From Balanoglossus misakiensis (taxonomy: Eukaryota > Hemichordata): a stretch of 64,000 nt of DNA. Below the pieces are notes generated by a model. The model had not been told where the DNA came from and did not search any database. It worked only from the letters and a program-made list of their open reading frames with translations. The stretch covers positions 8,432,001 to 8,496,000 of the forward strand of contig CM082582.2 in the NCBI GenBank assembly GCA_040954595.2, read 5' to 3'. Positions 1 through 15,200 of the stretch are shown here, piece after piece. A program made the position numbers and the translations under genes. The stretch's first letter is position 1; each line of letters opens with the position of its first letter.

Positions 1-1630
1 AATTTACACGTCTTTGACGAAGTCCCACCATCAATGACAGGCGCCGATTCTCATGCATTTGATCGAAATGAACTATCTTGTACAAGATACTGGTATCCAA
101 AACTGGTAGTATTTTCCAGCACATTTAAAATGTCTATGCCAATGTACAATTGAATGTGATGGCTAACATCTCTCTCTCACTCTCTGTTTGTCTGTCTGTC
201 TCTCACCCCTCCAAAAAAGCCTAAGATCAAAATCATGTTCAGCAAAATCGTTGCCATGACAACGCAAACCAACATACGTGTTCCGACGAAGAGAACTTTG
301 CATGGCAACATTCTCCATCAACCCCTTGCCCTGAATCCAGGCCACATCACTGGCATCATGGGGCAAGTGCATTGAGGGTACACCACAGGGCAATATAATT
401 CATCTCAACTCCTCCCCCTCCTCCTTCCACTTAATACCCCTCCACAATAATGTGTCTATAAAGCATTGTTAAATCTGTAATATGTGCAATTATGCTTCCT
501 GTGAACTCTGGGCCTTTAGAAATCACATTCAACCGTCTGCATTTATCCAATCTAATCAAGATGTTCTACAAGAACCGCTGCAACCAGCAGGTCATGAAGC
601 GTGCCTAACAAGGCATGAAACCCAAGGTTAAGAAGACACATTTTTTTTTATTATGGGTGGCAGATACCACATGTCGGTTTGTGCATAGGAAAGGACACGA
701 CAGGGTCAACTCAATGTCAGTGCATCACTTATTTCCAGGTAACTGCAAAATGAACGTGGGCTGAAGATCTTCCTACTGACAGCTTTCATATTCAGAAAGC
801 AAACGAGCTTTACAGAATGCTACTGCAACCCCTGAAAGCTATCTTAAGTAACAAGGTCAAACCGCCCTTTACTACGGGTACAGAGGTTAATGTCCTTTTT
901 ACAGAAAAATCACACACACACCTCAGGTGGCGATATAATCTTCTTGATGAACAACTCGCAATCAATTACCTGAATACAACAGATGCAGAAAAAAAAGAAC
1001 AATTCCACACACAAACTGGATTCATGGATATATTATTTGAAAGGAAGATACCCCATCTCATTTGCATAAGAACATTTTCTATGCCCGCAGAGGAATTTCA
1101 CTTTTATGGCTGGCAGGTATTTCTCAATAACTCCACAGGGTTTACGTCGCAGTTTCACTTTAAACAATGCCCACTTATTTTTAAACGCATGGTCTCTTTG
1201 AAGTCGCATCCTCTGTAAAAAGTCAACTCAATGCTTTCCAGCAAATACTACAGCCAGTGGTCACCTCTGCGACTCTTTTTTGTCTCTCACCACCGAACTG
1301 CGGTGGAACCATCGTTTTCCAACCGATGCCGCAATAACGTGGATCGAGCAACACACACCGCAGTACAAATCTGTTAACCGCGATGATCACACCCATTTTT
1401 TTTTACGAATTTCCACAGTTCTCTGCCAAAAACAGCAGGACTGTTCTTGCTTGTAAAAGTCGCCACACTCAGACATCCACAGTCTATTATAAACCCCTTC
1501 TCTATCCAGAGTTTTACTTCTGCTCAACTCAATGAAAAATAATTTGACTGAAGGTGGCGAACAGGTTTCAAACCGATCCATTACTGCTACAGGGGGTCTC
1601 AAACTACCGGCAAATCTCATGCAGACCGAC

Positions 1631-1654
1631 CATCCATCCATCCATCCATCCATC
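1631..1654. repeat. (CATC)n microsatellite
   Basis: Six tandem CATC units in gene-poor DNA. No function is apparent. Confidence 0.85.
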
Positions 1655-4600
1655 AGCCAATCTACACAGCCATACAGCAGGTTGCACTGTTCTAACACTG
1701 CCATGCAGATATCAGTTCCTCGGCCCCCGCACCATGCTAAATATAACTCTTTGCGCCCAAACTGGCCTAAACACAGTCACGTTTATCTCTGAGCTGAACT
1801 GTGCCAGAATAATTGTTTGCTCCACTTACGTGTGGAGGTCAGTTACGTATATATTCATCTTTTGATCTCATGAATGCTAAATTTAGGCGCACGCTGTATT
1901 CTTAGAGGCGAGTTCCAAGGGTCAGGCTACATTTCTTTCAGCAGACTTTTAATATTCAACAAATTTCCCAATGACAAAAACTCAACGGTCAAATTAGATA
2001 TAACAGTCTCTCTCACAGTGTCTATTTGCATAAATCTACCAAGACTCTAAAACAAGCTACGTGTAAAACACAACACAAATACCACTAAATTCCTAATCTT
2101 TCATTGATTTCATTTTTAACAACCCTACATTGAACCACAAACCTACTATTCCTTTTCCGAGATTCAATAAATTAAAAAAAACTAAACTGGAGCACAGAAG
2201 GATATTCCACACTGTCAAGGACAGATGACACCTGCCAAACCAGAGAGAGTCCTCTGTGTCCATTTAAACTCTCAGCCTTGTTGCATTCTGAGACAAGCCC
2301 CCACGCCTCCTAAACTGCCGAATCTAAAAGGTACCGCCAAGCAAACTTTTCCGATACTATCTAAACGGTATGCCTGGAATGCAATAAAAACAACAGGGAA
2401 AATATTTATCGCTTGAATACAGTATTCTGGAAAAATCAAAGTGACATCATTTTGTATTTTTCCTCTTCATATTCCTGAACTTCGAATGGTTCAAATTCAG
2501 TATTCGCTTGTTGAACGCGTTGTTTTGTAATCTAGCAACAGCGTGTCATGGAAACATAATGATAATGGAAATGAGGCCTCTAACCCCTACATTGCAGTTA
2601 ATAGGAAATATCATCATTACACTTATATTATTAATGTTGGCTGTGGCTTACCTTTGCCCCGGCTGTTATTGCTTTCAGCCAAGCAAAAATCTTGATGATC
2701 AAAATCTTATTCCCTCCCCAACCCCAACCCCTACAAAAATTTAGGTCAGCCAATTCGCTGTCCGTCGGAAGGCCTCGAGTCCACTGGATGAAACTGCTTT
2801 TGTTCATGTCACATTTGTGAAATGACAACACTTGCACCAAGTAACACTGCGACAGATTTAAGACCCTGAAACATGATAGTAGTAAATTCCCTTGTGTGTC
2901 TATTTTTAGTTGGAGAACTCAAAACTTTCGAACTCAGAACACTTATATTTTTATAATGGCTTAATTGTGCTTTCCCTCGAACAGCCCATGAGGGAAAAAC
3001 ACAGGCATTGTTACAGCCTGTTGAAAAATAATATCGCTTTTGAAAGTACAATGCCTCTCGGAGTTCGGCCGTCTGATCAATTCCTGCATTTTCCACAGAA
3101 AGAGAAAGAGAAGTCCCAGTTACTGAACTCTGTGGCAGTGAAAATATGGAAATAATGGAATTATTGATTTTTGTATCACTGTCGTCACGGCAACCATCAT
3201 CAAATGCTACAGCTGCATCATCTGCTCTCAATGGTGTTTTGTCATCTGCTTAGTCTGACCGTTATCGGTACTTCGTTTTGTCCGACCGCTCGCCGACACA
3301 AGAAATATGCGACGAAAAACAAACAAGAGGAAGTGTCCATGGATGGGATGACAATCCTAAACACCACTGCTCTCTACGGAACATTTTCCAGCCAACCACT
3401 ACACTTGCCCCATAAAACAGTGCCCTACATTCTGCTTTGCACTCAACTGGCGCTTTTTACGAGGAAACACAAAAACCGTGAATAAAACTGCAAATGAACA
3501 TGGGTAGATCCACATCAGGAGATTTTCGATATGTATTCATGAAATCATCACCACATGACACATCATGAACTTCATAAAATGTACATATTGGTGACATATT
3601 ATTATTACTGGGGGGAATTGTTAGATATGTTGCCATGGACACGAAGGTAGGATGCAGGTAACACAACCGTGTGCTGTAACAACATTTTGAAATAAAATCT
3701 GAGCAAAACGTAAACAAATAATACCTGTAAGTATACAACTGTGCTAGGAAGACACGAGTGAATGTTGAATTGTGGGTAATACTGAAAAATTTACATAAAA
3801 CACTTTCATTGGTCCCTCGTTTTGCTTCCCTGTTCGCAGCAAACAGGCTGGACTTGATCCAAAACACAATCCCACCACTGATAAAAACAGTCAAATCAAT
3901 TAATTCAGAGAGTGCTGATCTGATAGGTGTTTTCTTTCTCTGTTGCTAGGATACGCTCCCAATTAAAAAAGTTTGGTTTCATCAACAACTGTACATTTTC
4001 AAAGTGATTATTTTGATCAAACAATCAGGAATTTTAGGGCATAACCTAAATATTTTTACCAAGGTCTATATACTAGTATAACCTCTCTTTTAATTGTCAC
4101 CCCAGATATATGAAACCAATTTTGTCAGGTGCACAGACTGAAGAATTCAGACGTATAATTAAGTGCCGACACCACAGCATTTGTAGGCAAATGACGGCTC
4201 ACACAATTACACCATGATAGGCTGTTGCTATGGATTTATGTAAATAACTCCCCAAGAATCTGCAACAATTTGCATCACCATGGAAACATGCAAAGGTACA
4301 CATGGCACATCTTTGTGTGAACAGACTGAATGTGGGAGGGGGATCAGTGTCTGGGTTTCAAGGGAGCGATGGCAGGCCGGTCTGGATCCATGTCGCGGCA
4401 AGAGAGAAAAGTGTGACAAGATGAATGCACCTACGAGAGATAATTTACAAGCACCGAGCGTCACGCACGTACTACAGATATGATTACTTCTAAATGAGGC
4501 ACTTTTTGAACATTTGTGTTGACACATCACAGACCTGGTGATCTGCTCGCAAAACCAATGCACACAAGTACACCATGAGTATTTTGGGTTGCTTTGATTT

Positions 4601-7600
4601 TGTGACATAGATCATACACAGTGCGAGTAAAGTTCTAACAAACAAACATTCATGCTTCAGTCAGCAAGGAAAACAATTTAAATACAGCTTGAGTCCTCAA
4701 AGCAAAAATCGTGAAGTCAATGTCAAAGACAGCAAAATGTGCTTTTGTAATGCATCTAACACACACACAAAAAATAAATGTTTTGCTCAAATTTCAAGGA
4801 AACGCAATACTTCACACAAAATTATGAAAAACAACTTGGGGGGCGTCACCATGGAGAATTTTACAGCTAATTAACTGAAATCCAACAAGGCTTCAGAACT
4901 CGTGTTATGACTTTAGGACAATAACACATTACAAAGGATGATATTTCAATTTTCCAAAATGACTGATTGAGAGCTATTTTTGAGTGAAAAGATGTGGGTG
5001 GCAAAATTTCCTGAACACCGGGCTGACAATGGGTCAGTTCGGTATTACTGTTAGCCTAAATTCTGGGAGCAAAAGTTGAAGATGATTCCAAGAATCCAGG
5101 GTAAATAACAAGCGAGCGCTTTCTGAGGCAGTAATGAGATCATTTAAATACCTCTTAACACTTGCACGCTTGTCCAGCTTGAATAAAACTGTAAGTAGTT
5201 TACAAGATCGCTCGGTTCACAGAATTCCTTCCTGATTCTAGATATTTATACATATTAATGGGGATCTTTGTTTCCATGTCAAGAGTTAGAATTTCCTCTT
5301 GGAGCCTGAGTGATGTAAATCAGGCACGATCAAGTACATAAACAACGCTGTGTACACACCCCTGATTTCTGCATTCCTCTATACACCAAAATATTGCGAT
5401 ATTCTTTGGAAACAAAACAAACGTTGCCAGCACTACAGCCCAAAGGGTACATAATGCCATCTGTATAGGATAATAACACCATCTGTAAACTTGCCACACC
5501 TATGAGCGAAACCCTTTCCCCTTGTAACAACAGACTGCTGTTACAATCAAACCCAAATACATGTACAGTCACTGTGAAGTATACGTTTTGCATCACGCCA
5601 GGTACTACAATCACAAGTAACAGTCTATTTTTTTTCACCACACTACAAAAACTGCCACACCACCACGCCTTTCAGTCTGCAAACAAGCCACACAAACTGA
5701 AGGTTGTCATCACAATGCCGTGCTCTACTCTCAGAATTAGAAAGATTTGACACAAATCATTGCCGCCTCAAATGCAGAAGGGCAGTCTTTGTCATGGGGG
5801 GCCCTCCCTGAAAAAAAACAAGCAAGGATTTCTTTTCTCTCAGCATGAAAAGCCTGCGCTAGGATTAACTCTCATGAATGCTAAATATAGAATGTTTATT
5901 TTTGGACCCAAAACATGATTCAATACGGAGGTGGCCATGAACATGACAGAGGTCAGATTCAGTTCAAGCATGCATGCGAGCAGAAGTGATGCCAAAACAT
6001 CTTCCCGTGTCAAAATATACTATCACCATTTCCAGACGATGATTATTTGAGAATTTATCCTCAAAATATTCAAATTCCAGCGAGGTTGCATGTCTAGGGT
6101 GCGACCTCGTATTCACTTGGTTGACCTTTGACCACATAAGCATCCATACATGATACAGGAAGTAAACGCACAGGGAATCATGGAGGCAGCTCAGTGTGGA
6201 TGTAAATTGTCCTTTTTTCACACCCTTGCAACTCGTATATCAAAGACGAGCAAATAGGCAGAAATTTAGGCACATCGCGGGGATTTCAACACTGAAAGAC
6301 TGATCCTCAACAATTTCTTATCATTGCTGTGTACAACATGGTTTTTCACACAAACATGGCTCGAAACCCCAGCGCCAGAAACTAATTTCAAATGTAGCCG
6401 AACAAAAAATTAAATGCCTACAAGAAAAAGCAATCCCTTGAATGACACGGAAAGTACATGAAGTTATAGTCTATACCCGTTACTTCCTGACATGGGCATT
6501 ATGCATACACTGCTGAAACCAACATGCTACATACTTGGAACACAGCCAAGAAATGACCTCCATGGGAAAATATGACAAATTGATAAGTTGACAACACGAT
6601 GTCACCATAGATACAAACACAAACATTCCCCATTTCGTTAATTAGGTTTTCCAACGTTGAAGCCATACAATGTATTGGACGTGAAAACATGATAGATTTT
6701 CACAATTGTCATTATGTGGGTCTTCCTTACGCCCCCCTTTAACCCTTTCACCCCCAATTTCCCCGTGCAGAGGGCCGACTATACTGCAGAAAACAATGGA
6801 TTTGGATCAAACCACGTTGGAGAACGGGTTGAAGTGTAGTCACTGGGTCCTGAGGACCTGGGAAGTTGACACATTGCAGTAAATTACAAACCGGCGCGAT
6901 AAAACACCAGATAGCTTTCTCTCTTCTGTAATGCCAAGTTGCGTCTATTTTCAGCATTTTAAAGAAAAGACCAATCGGTACTTTTTTGGCCTGCAGACAG
7001 AGGCTACAACAGGCTACAATGAAACATCTGGCCAAGAACACAAATTTCTTCCCTGTTGCCATGGAAAAGTCAGTCATGATGAAAGAATACCTAAAAGGCG
7101 GCGCAGACTGCCGAGTCCTGGCGCTGGCAGATTTACGACGAGTTTTACCGCCCTCTTTATATCAAACACACATCCTTCAAAGTGTGGACAAACAACTAAC
7201 AATATTGTATACATATGAATAGCAAAACAAACCCAAACCCCCTTTCAGAGACTTCAGTAGGGTTTTTTTGACGTCTTGAAAAGACGGCTTGTCGTACTTA
7301 ATCACAAAACTGGCGTGATTGGGCACCGGCGGAGAAAAGTGACATACGACCGATGGGTGAGAGAACACGGCGCACAACCTGAAAGTTGTTACTACGAGAC
7401 AGACAACAATAACAGAAATCACCAAGGCCATTATCATCTCGGCTCAACACTTTTTTTTTTGTAACAAACGCCACAAGAAAACCCTGCCATATCAGAATGT
7501 CCAATTCGACTGGAGTCAAAATATCCCCCAAAACAGCAATCCTTAGCAACAATGCCCAAATAATATTTTTTTTCGGACAACCCCAGCAAGTCAGAATGAT

Positions 7601-8207
7601 GATCATAACAATAGCCAGGTCGCCTGTCGTTTTCTAATAAAATGCATACTGTCAATTCTATTCAAGTGTCAACAGGCACAGAAAGGGGTGTTATGTAAGA
7701 TGTAGCTGCTATGATTGAGGTCGGACAATGTTGCTTTCACAGTCGCATCAACATGCACCTTGTGGATATCACATAGAGGTGTCGTCCACTACTCAGCACA
7801 CATTTTTACATACCCCCAGGACCATATGTAAGTGTATATACACATGTATATATAAACTTGATCTGGTTACACAAAAATATAAATTAATCTTGCTAATAAT
7901 AATTCCAATTTCTCACATTAACATAGAAATACATTATTTGTTGACATGAAACAACTCCAAGTGCAGAAATGCATTTTGTAGGCAATAATCTCCAGGTACA
8001 AAATATCCCCAAACCTGCATTCTTACTCTTCTGTGATAAACTTTACAATTCCAATCAGCATGTTTTAATTAATGCAAGAGACCTAACTTGGGTGAGTAAA
8101 ATGACTGACATAAAAGATGGCAAGGAATCTCAAACAGGTTCAGAATTCATTCCCCGCAAAACTCAGTAATTCATTTGTACTAAAACTGCACCAATGAAAT
8201 AAAATTC

Positions 8208-8227
8208 GGGGGGGGGGGGGGGGGGGG
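8208..8227. repeat. Poly-G run of 20
   Basis: An uninterrupted run of 20 G on the plus strand, flanked by AT-rich sequence. Runs like this are length-unstable and error-prone in sequencing, so the true length is uncertain. Confidence 0.9.
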
Positions 8228-8639
8228 TTGTTTTCTTTCAACTCATTTGTTAATTCTGAATATCAGACAAAGAAGGCGACAGCAAGGCCAACAACATAAA
8301 ATTCGCAAGATACTGCGCTTTCTGTTTTTCTCATCTTCGTGATTAAAAAAAATTGAAATCCATGTTTTTCCCGCAATGTTAAGAAATCAGCACTGCTAAT
8401 ATTAAAAGAGTTGTTATAGTAACAATATGATACGGGGAGCTTATGTGTTTAGTTTCTGTTCTTCAAAAATTAATGAAGGAGCTATAAATAGAAACCCTCT
8501 GTGTAAAATTTATTACTAATGCCTGTGTAGTGCAATGTCTAGAAACAGCACATCCCCCATGTTAATATCATTCATTTGTAAGGTATTTCACTTGAAGACA
8601 GAAATCGGGGAAAATCTTGGAGAATTGTAATCCCTGATG

Positions 8640-8925
8640 CAAAATGCAGCGCCTGTCGTTTCCCGGCCGTTCGGGATTGCGGTGCCGGGCTGTGTTTATT
8701 CCGGAGGAGACGCCCGGTGACGAATCCAGAGGGCACGAAATTCGTTTCATTCATGGCTGGGGAAAAACCAAGGACAGCGCGAGAGCTTGGGAAAAGCTTG
8801 GGGGCCCCCAACTCTGGGCCTCCGCTCTCTCTCTCTCTCTCCGCGCGCACAGCCACTGAGAACGGAGCCTGCGCAGTCGTCACTCCAATCACCGCAGCCT
8901 CACTCCGCATAGACCTTCAGCAGTA
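8640..8925. promoter_or_regulatory. GC- and CpG-rich patch, possible promoter or CpG island
   Basis: About 285 bases with many CpG dinucleotides, sitting in otherwise AT-rich DNA. It contains a (CT)n tract, a CGCGCGC core and a TGCGCAG element resembling half of an NRF1 site. The reading frames through it resemble no known protein. It may be the promoter or first untranslated exon of an unrecognised transcript, or an alternative GNAS promoter as vertebrates have. Inference only. Confidence 0.3.
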
Positions 8926-11900
8926 GCTAGCAACCGTCAACCTCACCAGAATAAACATCACCGACACAATTAAACCAACGTGAGAGAGACAACAAAGAAA
9001 TTATCCCCCTTTCCGAAGAGGACATTTTTCGCTGAAAAGTCCCCCCCCCCCCCCTCCTAAAAAACCTGACGATGTGAAAAGCGGAGGCTGATGGCACTCA
9101 TGATCAATGCCAGCCATTGATTTTTGATACATAATATAGATACCAGACCAGTTGCCAAGGCAAACAGGGCAGATTTCATACAAACACACAACACAAAGAC
9201 TCCCTATCTACCTATCTAATAGTCGCCCGCTCCAACCTCTCTCTAATTTCTAAATAAAAAAAATACGATCACATGGACAAATAGTGAATTAATTCCCACC
9301 ATCCTACAAGGTCAGCTTCTCTGGAATTAATCTTTCAAATTTCTCTGAGCAGTGATATTCACACATCACGTTCAAACTGTCTGAAAATTTCTCCAGCTCT
9401 TCTGAAATATTTTTTATCAATCTTCAATTATTCCTTGCATTGGAGTTGAATTTTTTTTAATTTTACAGAAAAATAAATGCAATTATTATTAGCTGTTTAT
9501 GGGCACAATTTTTTTTTTCAAATTGACGTTATCTGATCTCATTAAATATTTAGTCAGAACAGAGTCCAGCTTATTTTAGACTCATCAGCGTTATTACCAG
9601 CTCCATAATTTTGATTAATTAGATTTTTTCATAATCTAATAAACATCATTAATTAAAAGCATAGAACTGCATTGCTGGAAATTTGTGAATTGTGATATTT
9701 TCCCCTTTATATTTCAGGTTTGTGCTTGATCGTTCCGAAAAACATCGCTGAAACAACAAAGGGAAGATGTGCAAAGAGAGAAGACACACTCAAAAAAATT
9801 AGCTCAACATGCACGGCGCCCTAAAACACTGCACAGCACAAATGTAATTGGTTGAAAAGGTAGAAATTATGAGATCATTCACGGAATGGACCAATCAGTT
9901 TGTTTGTAACATGACTTGTACAATTGGTCGTATTTGTACAACTGACACAGCATATATTATCACGTTTCTTGAAGTCGCCTCATCTTTCTTCGCTCTAGAG
10001 ATACAATTGCAACCAGCACTGGACAATAAAACTATTCATCTCTGTATTTTTAGATCCTACTATCAGTAAAACACCAGCCTGTTTCTATAAACACTGAGTC
10101 GTCACTAGGGCTTTGGCAAGATGTTTTTGAAATTTGTGTAATATCTCTAGTGAATTATATCAGCATGTATGTGGAATAATTTTTTTTTGATAGGCGTTTC
10201 AATTTTCAGACGAGCGTTCCAGAACTCTGTCCGACGAAGCTGAATTGTGTGCGTACTTCCATGTCGCCTTTTATTTGCCGGCTCGCATCTGTTACAGCAT
10301 GTATGGATGCTTTTGATGACCTGTCACGACAAGGGCAGTAAACATCGCCCAGGGCTGCAAATATTGTAATTTCTTTTCCACCATTTATTATTGACACAGC
10401 TTTAACCGGCCTTAAATTTGTCCGTCTATTTTTAAACTCCGAGTGCAGCTACACACACAGTGACCCACACACACATTTCTGAAGCTGATTTTTTTTAACC
10501 ACACCACATCCGTAAGTGCAATCCTATGAACTTGGTCGCCAGCGCCCAGATACATCCAACACTAAACAGACATGCCAAGCCTGAAAAATCTCCACATATT
10601 TCACAACCAAATAATCCAATAGTCTCATTAATATTTCACCCGGCGTCGCACACCGAGTAGAAAATCTAAATTGCTGCCTCAACTAAAACGTGGAATGGAA
10701 CGCTGAACCCATGGCTGAGCCTCCGAGGCAGGCCATCTGCCGCACACAAAGTGCTTTCAGGCATACCTCCATCTCAAATCAGGGATAAGTTTAGTTTGTT
10801 CTATAAATAGCTGCACGTTCCCCAAAGCTGAAAAGGGGATATTTGCTATCGGGTTTTGGCAATCTCACAGAGGCCTAAAATACTTCCCTGTCAGTTTTCT
10901 TTCGGAACAATACAGGAAACATCACTCAGACAAGCATTTTTTTTAAAACCAGGGACTCGACCGGGGACTATTTTCGTCCACTGTACTGGTTGTCCCAAAC
11001 AAGGGGGCAGTGGCCTGACCTGGCTTCTAACACAGTCCAAATGAGGCATATTTGGTAACTTAACACCATTAAAAATAGCATCAGCCGCAAATAGCTGCGC
11101 CCGACAACAGTTAGCTTGGTTATGTGTGTGCTGGGGCTTTTGATAGAGTGTGGAAGCCCTGGCTCACTTCCCAATATAGCACACACCGGCTCAGTTACCA
11201 TGCAGTCCCGTGGAGCTGCAGACATAATGTGCATATATGCGGCATCTGCTGCTCAGCTTGACGCTTGCATCAGGGCCATTGGGTAATGGCCAGGCAAAGG
11301 AGGGAACCGCTATACATGCAATCGGAGGAACGTAGATGACAATTATTTCAACAGCAGCGCAGAAACCATCATTTATGCATGCAAGAGTTGGCAAGGTGAA
11401 TTTTGCCATTAAAAAAAGCCTCTCCTGACATTATGATGATTACTGAAGAATTACAATAGAAATCAATTTTTGGGGGGAAAAGAACACAACAGAACTGCAA
11501 ATCTGACGAGAAGATCTGTGTTTCATCGGAGACTCCAAATTTTTTTTCAGACATTGTGATGCACAAAGGTACTAATCAAATACACCTAGCAATAAAAATC
11601 TGTGTGCTCTGGAAAAAAAAATAGTTGAGAACCAAAGCGAACAGAGCACCCGAACACTGAACAGCTAACACTGCGCTCTCTCAACAACGCCAAGCTTTGA
11701 CCTCATTTCTATCCTTTTAAAGCTGGTCTCCATGACAACCAGTCTAAAAATAGAACACAACAGCACCAGTTATATTTCCTTTTTTTCCGCCCAACCAGGG
11801 TAAAATGCAGCATTTAATATATTTTTTTTGAAATCTTTGAATTTCAAACATGAAATATAAAAAGTCTGTTTTATCTTATGTGCACAGCCAGAATGTGCAT

Positions 11901-12096
11901 GTATATCACACGACATTTTATCAAAGTTGATTCGATGTATAATGTTACGAATGAGAGAAAGGTGGCTCGTCTGCTGCAATGACACCAACATTTTCAAGGT
12001 CAGTTAATGAGGACGACTGTCCTGACATAACCACTATAATGCTTCATTCCCAGTGTGAATATGATCTTCGTCTGAAAGTTCTAGCTTTGTTTGCGT

Positions 12097-12200
12097 GCAT
12101 GCATACATGTATACATATACATTCATATACATACATGCATACACGCATGAGGACATACATAGATGCATGCACATAATATGCAAACATACATACGGGTGTT
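12097..12200. repeat. Degenerate (CATA)n / (CATG)n microsatellite
   Basis: Roughly 100 bases of imperfect CATA, CATG and TATA-like units, an old eroded microsatellite in gene-poor DNA. Confidence 0.7.
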
Positions 12201-15200
12201 ACATGTACAATTTCTGAGCCATTTGCGAAATCTGTTTTCCCTCTCAAATCACTGCCATCGCTAATCTTTGTATTTCTTCACACGTGTGTGTATATTCGGC
12301 CGACTGAAAAATGACAGATTTCACCGACGTCACCTATGGCAGAATGGAGGAGCACTTGAAATTTTTGTCTTGCTAGGATGCGGGGCCCCGGCTGCAAGTG
12401 CTTCACTATCAGTCTTAAATATGCCGGCGAAGTTGTCCACTGCCTGAATCGCACTCAATATTGACTTTACAGAGGTCTACCAACAACATGGTACCATAAT
12501 CATGCGATCCCCCTTCTCTCCAAAGTCACGATCTGGGAGTTATACTACGGCTTCCCGCCCTCATTACTTATTATGAAATCCGCAGAAACCAAGAGAGTGC
12601 AACACACAAGACATCGCTCATCACTCATCACAGAACCAGGGTGCTTGGACTTTTTTGTTTACCTGTGATAAGTAGTTACACAGCCAGGGCTTGTTTCTAA
12701 GGAAGGTACGACCCCCCCCCCCCTTTCCTAAAATCGCCACTGGCCTTATCGTTCTTATCACTGGCCACCATAAGACGCACACCCTGGTCAAGTTCAAAGG
12801 TTGATGTCTGAAAACCGATAACGACACCAACCATACGATGACACAGGTTCAAATATTCTTGACCGTCAGTACTGCTGGAAAGTCTTTTGTTTTTGTTTTG
12901 CTTTGTTTATTTTTGTTTGTTAGGGCTCACAGGTGAATGACTATTCATGAATGCAATAAACACCCACCTTACAAACACTGTGAGAATAATTATCTAACTA
13001 AGGGGGAAAAGTCAATAGTTTTCCAAATAAGTGCTCGAAAAGCCGCAAAGCCGAAACCTGCACCTTCCACGCAAAGTGGCATCGAACTCATCAACAAGGC
13101 CAGGTTACGAAGGAGAACCTGTACTATTAAATCTGATCTCAAACAGAATCCCACCTACATCAGGTTGAACTTCCATGGCAGACACGATTTTTGAATAAAC
13201 AGTTTAGAATTTTTCCCCTGGAACAATAGTCTGCCAGTCCGAGTGTTTGTACATGATATTTTTTTCCGATCTAATACAAGTCAGCTGTGTTTGAATGCCG
13301 GAGTGAGAAACCCCCAGTGTAACAGATTACTGTTGTGTGCAGTGGTATCCACGGAGATCGACACAAGGTCTGTAGCTGGGCTGGGAAAGTGTCCCAGGGA
13401 CCTCAACGCCACCTTCACTCCTGTGGACTTGCCCCTTCTCAAAATTTCACAATATACCCCCGGATAACAAAAAAGCATGGCACAATCAGTCGCAGTCTGA
13501 CCCAACACTCTCATGGTACATGTTTGCTTGAACAGCAGAACAACTTCTTCATAAAATATATTGATTTTTTTTTTCTGTGGGAGATCCACTCTATTTTAAT
13601 GACACTGAAGATCTGGTGATTGCTAGTCAGCCATCAACACTACCAAATTATAGATATTAATTAACATGCCTGTTTACTATTTCTCTATGTTTTTCAACAA
13701 AGATATTTTACACACCTTGACTGTATTAAACAAATACACAAAGTTTGACACAGTTATTGGCCTACGTGCAGGTTTAAGTTTGAAAATAACCCAATTTTGC
13801 TGGCGTTCACACTAAAATATAGATTCATGACCCCCACTTTTAATTTACTACCCGTACTTTACAAAACTGTCTTCACGCAAGACTTTATCCCATGATGAAA
13901 TATCACATGATATTGAGCACAACACGGTGGGATAATTAAATTTCCAAGAAAACCTCTTTAATTTTCGCCAGGAATAAACAGTTGTTCTGTCTAATCGGGT
14001 GAACTCCCTACTTCCACGTTCCCTAATTGAACCATGTTCCACATATGGTCTTGCCTAGTCGTTGGTGGAAACTGCACTGATTTTTATAGGGGGGCTAAAT
14101 TTACAGCACCTAGGTCCGCTTACCTGCTAAGCGTATGTGTGTGACTCAGTAAGGTCTGCGTATGACTACCTGGCGAATCCAGTCACACACAGGTTTGGTG
14201 GGTTCATTGGGTGGGGGGGGGGGACTCACTTTGCCAAGCTGGGCCTTAATATGTCAAAATCTGTATTGGAGTTTCATCAAGACAGTCAAAAGGATTTAAA
14301 ACGGAAAATGGGCTTAAAAGTACCGCTTTTAACCAACTTGGCAGGATGGCGTGTAACACCTATGGCAGGAAATTATTTAACACTAGATCTGGTTCTAGAG
14401 TAGCCCATTACATAACAGCCACCTGCATTACCTCCATCGCCCTAAACCACCCCCTCTTTCCCCCCGAACGTATATCCATCCTACGCCTTGAAAACAATTA
14501 CACTTGACTGGACCATTGCGAAGAAACGTTTTTAAAAACGGCGAACTATCTGCAGAACACAGCTATAAATACGCCTGTGTGCAGTAACACGTATTTGACA
14601 CAAATCAGACCTCGAATTTAAAGCACTAAAATGCTTGATCCATGATTCATAAAGCCTTGGGGCATTTTACGACATGAGCATAGCCTGTTGTAAAAAAAAA
14701 AATTCACATCACATCAACGAGTACCTTGGACGATTCACTGCCTGCGTCTTGGTGAAAATTCCTACCCATGATCAGTTGCTCACAACAAAAATATACACTC
14801 AGAACCAGTAACATTGCCAGGAAGGGAATAAATAATATGATAATTAGCATTGCTGTTCGCCAGGGGTAAAAATCTGTCAATGCTTCAATGAAATTAGACA
14901 CCTATACCTTCTTATGCGTGCATGTACATGTAGGTATTGTTTCGCTAGCATAAATACCAACAACAGCTGCCAATACAACTAAGGCCAAGTTTGTTTTTGG
15001 TCATTTCCCTTACGTGTAAGATTTCGAGTTAGAAGCCTCAGATAGGACAGACATGGTCTGGTTTGTGGGAATTCCGATTTTGATCGAAGCAGATAGGGTG
15101 GAATCTCTCACCTCCTTGTTAAAAAAATTCATTTTTGATTAATGAAATTATTTTGCGACAGACATCATGGGACTGATGAAAGGAACTGAAAAGTAGAGGC

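Noticed and set aside
12380-12470. Minus-strand open segment resembling a GC-rich exon (frame containing AVDNFAG)
   Set aside because: Considered as a missing GNAS exon because it lies on the right strand, but it does not match any Gs alpha block and lacks a convincing acceptor.
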